Shown: piece after piece, positions 33,748 through 35,374 of the stretch | How positions within the stretch are numbered: position 1 is the stretch's first letter | Layout: every line of letters starts with the position of its first letter | DNA from: Saprospiraceae bacterium | GTDB lineage: Bacteria > Bacteroidota > Bacteroidia > Chitinophagales > Saprospiraceae | Assembly (NCBI GenBank): GCA_013214355.1 | Contig: JABSSL010000117.1 | Location: 1 to 35,374 of the forward strand | Length of the DNA: 35,374 bases | Direction of reading: 5' to 3' | The notes under the pieces: generated by a model | Seen by the model: the letters and a program-made list of their open reading frames with translations, nothing else | What the model was told of the DNA's origin: nothing | Databases searched by the model: none | Position numbers and translations under genes: made by a program

Positions 33748-34968
33748 ATGAAGAATTTACTACTCAAAACTACTCTTATAGCTGTAATGGCGCTCTTGGC
33801 TTCGACGGCCTCCATCAACGCCCAGTGTTTTGAACGAGATGGAAAACTGTTCAATCCGGATGGTACTAGTTGTACTAACACTGTTGTAACCGCCGTGCCT
33901 TTCCTTCGCATTGTCTCTGATGCTCGTTCCGGAGCAATGGGTGATGCGGGAATTGCCATTTCAGCAGACGCCAACGCCATGCATTTTAATGCATCCAAGC
34001 TTGTTTTTGCAGAAGAAGATATGTCTGTTTCTGCTACTTACACACCTTGGCTACGCTCCCTTGGCTTGAACGATGTATACCTGGCTTACTTGACAGGATA
34101 TAAGAAGATTGATGATTTGCAGGCCATTGGATTTGGGTTGCGTTATTTCTCTTTAGGTCAGATTCAATTCACCGATATCAATGGTGAGGCGCTTAATACA
34201 GGTAAACCCAATGAATTCGAGATTGCGGTTGCCTATTCTAGAAAGCTCACGGATCGTTTCTCGGCCGGTATTACCGGTAAATTTATCTACTCCAACTTGG
34301 CTTCTGGCCAGCAATTGGATGGAGGTGAGGTGATCTCGGCAGGTGTAGCTGGTGCAGCTGACATCTCTTTCACTTACGAGACACCGATCGAAATGCAAAA
34401 TGGAGAGTCTGACCTGCGTATTGGCTTGGCACTTTCCAATATTGGTTCTAAGATCACTTACACCAAATCTATTGACCGGGATTACCTTCCCGCTAACTTT
34501 GGTTTAGGTGCAGCTTGGGAAATGCAATTTGATGAGTATAACTCTTTAACGATTGCTGGTGATATCAATAAATTGATGGTACCTACTCCCTGCCCTACCA
34601 CTGCAGCGGATTGCGATCAGGACCAAAATGGACGTTCTGACTTCAAGGAATATTCACCGGTAGCAGGTATCTTCAGATCATTTAGCGATGCGCCAGAAGG
34701 TTTTAATGAAGAGCTTCGCGAATTGATGTATTCTTTAGGATTGGAGTACTGGTATGATAAGCAATTTGCCGTAAGAGCTGGTTACTTTGCGGAACACGGT
34801 ACTAAGGGTGGACGTCAATTTTTCACCGTTGGTCTAGGTCTGAAGTACAATGTGTTCGGTATGAACTTCTCTTACCTAGTACCTACTACCAACCAAAGAA
34901 ATCCATTGGATAACACCTTGCGATTCTCACTACTTTTTGATTTCGGCGAGTACGATTTCAATGAGTAA
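33748..34968 (+). CDS. porV: type IX secretion outer-membrane shuttle protein PorV (LptO)
   Basis: A 406-aa FadL-like beta-barrel of the PorV/PorQ family. It binds the sorting domain of T9SS cargo leaving the SprA translocon and carries it to PorU. The signal peptide ends ...STASINA before QCFERDGKLF. The family core follows: VPFLRIVSDARSGAMGDAGI with SADANAMHFNASKL (about 50-80), then SVSATYTPWLRSLGLNDVYL and YLTGYKKI. Glycine-rich barrel strands run to the end (TLRFSLLFDFGEYDFNE). The mature start has a Cys pair spaced by CFERDGKLFNPDGTSC, and the same unit recurs in the truncated copy at 35143. It is followed by a strong terminator. Confidence 0.95.
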   Translation: MKNLLLKTTLIAVMALLASTASINAQCFERDGKLFNPDGTSCTNTVVTAVPFLRIVSDARSGAMGDAGIAISADANAMHFNASKLVFAEEDMSVSATYTPWLRSLGLNDVYLAYLTGYKKIDDLQAIGFGLRYFSLGQIQFTDINGEALNTGKPNEFEIAVAYSRKLTDRFSAGITGKFIYSNLASGQQLDGGEVISAGVAGAADISFTYETPIEMQNGESDLRIGLALSNIGSKITYTKSIDRDYLPANFGLGAAWEMQFDEYNSLTIAGDINKLMVPTPCPTTAADCDQDQNGRSDFKEYSPVAGIFRSFSDAPEGFNEELRELMYSLGLEYWYDKQFAVRAGYFAEHGTKGGRQFFTVGLGLKYNVFGMNFSYLVPTTNQRNPLDNTLRFSLLFDFGEYDFNE

Positions 34969-34989
34969 ATAAGATCACAAATTTGTATA

Positions 34990-35036
34990 AACGAAGGAGC
35001 CCATCCCTGTTGCGGGGATGGGCTCCTTCGTTTTTT
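34990..35036 (+). terminator. Rho-independent terminator after porV
   Basis: An 18-bp perfect stem: AACGAAGGAGCCCATCCC (34990-35007), a 7-base loop, GGGATGGGCTCCTTCGTT (35015-35032), then a T tract to 35036. It starts 22 bases after the porV stop. Confidence 0.95.
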
Positions 35037-35142
35037 CAGTGACACCAGGCGTTAAATTCTAAGGTACAAAGATGGGATTAGGAACACTAACGTTTCATAT
35101 ATAGAACCGTTTCTCTAAACCCTTTTGAACTTCTAAATCCTC

Positions 35143-35289
35143 ATGAAAAGCCTATCATTAAGAGCAACTTACCTGCTTGTTCTCGCGCTTGGTCTATTCT
35201 CTCATTCCTTACGAAGCCAATGCCTAGAAAGCGATGGCAAGTTATACAATCTAGATGGTACATCCTGTCTATGGTTTATACACATCTAA
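35143..35289 (+). pseudogene. truncated porV-like gene (N-terminal 42 codons only)
   Basis: A 48-codon frame, MKSLSLRATYLLVLALGLFS and on to SQCLESDGKLYNLDGTSC, then LWFIHI and a stop. It aligns with PorV over the signal peptide and first mature residues (PorV: AQCFERDGKLFNPDGTSC), about 12 identities in 18. It loses similarity right after that Cys, where PorV continues TNTVVTAVPF. It lies 175 bases after porV, beyond the terminator. It reads as a diverged tandem paralog interrupted by an insertion or deletion near 35270; alternatively the rest continues beyond the window after an inserted element. A natural short protein cannot be excluded. Confidence 0.65.
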
Positions 35290-35374
35290 ATAAGTTGATA
35301 TGTAATTATTAAATTGTGGAGATGGTCACGAGCATATTTCATCCAAAGAGTAGTGCAGATTATATGAATTCGAC

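Noticed and set aside
35290-35374. A defined insertion sequence at the right edge.
   Set aside because: Only 85 bases remain; no terminal repeat or transposase motif can be read, so it is kept only as an inference in a finding.

Overview
The window comes from a Bacteroidota genome, most likely a Saprospiria-type (Lewinella/Haliscomenobacter-like) gliding or surface-active heterotroph. The class is inferred from gene content: two SusC/SusD pairs, an ECF sigma/FecR pair, TAnnTTTG-type promoter elements, PorP/SprF, GldJ, PorU and PorV of the type IX secretion/gliding machinery, and a type A T9SS sorting domain. No tRNA, rRNA or CRISPR array was seen.

Layout. (1) 1-1200: a PIG3-type quinone oxidoreductase on +. 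(2) 1269-3581, minus: two uncharacterised genes 3 bases apart, one encoding a large protein with a peptidoglycan-binding-like segment and cationic amphipathic helices, the other a 121-aa partner. This is the least explained part of the window. (3) 3835-9130, minus: an L-domain repeat protein with a T9SS sorting domain, a heparinase II/III-type polysaccharide lyase and a SusD. (4) 9178-14543: a SusC with an STN signalling domain and a FecR anti-sigma factor on minus, with the ECF sigma factor divergent on +. Regions 3 and 4 read as a polysaccharide utilisation locus with its own trans-envelope switch. (5) 14554-15147, minus: ribA. (6) 15770-21299, plus: a second SusC/SusD pair with a third lipoprotein and no enzyme beside it. 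(7) 21441-21995: a DUF192 protein, convergent through a strong hairpin with an OmpA/TSP3 protein (22073-23548, minus). (8) 24023-35374: the T9SS/gliding block. It holds an arginase-fold protein that has lost its metal ligands (+), murF, gldJ and a PorP/SprF protein (all minus), then porU and porV (+). It ends with a start-of-PorV copy that breaks off after about 42 codons near the window edge.

How the genes fit together. PorU (surface sortase/peptidase) and PorV (shuttle) process and deliver proteins with C-terminal sorting domains. One such client, the L-domain protein, is encoded in the window next to a polysaccharide lyase. GldJ and PorP belong to the same machine, and the gldJ-murF and porU-porV neighbourhoods are classical in Bacteroidota. 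SusC/D pairs import the oligomers that surface or periplasmic lyases release. The STN domain, FecR and sigma factor form a substrate-sensing circuit.

Start sites were adjusted where the longest open frame carried an unlikely N-terminal extension before a signal peptide. All family calls are from reading the sequence; no database search was run.
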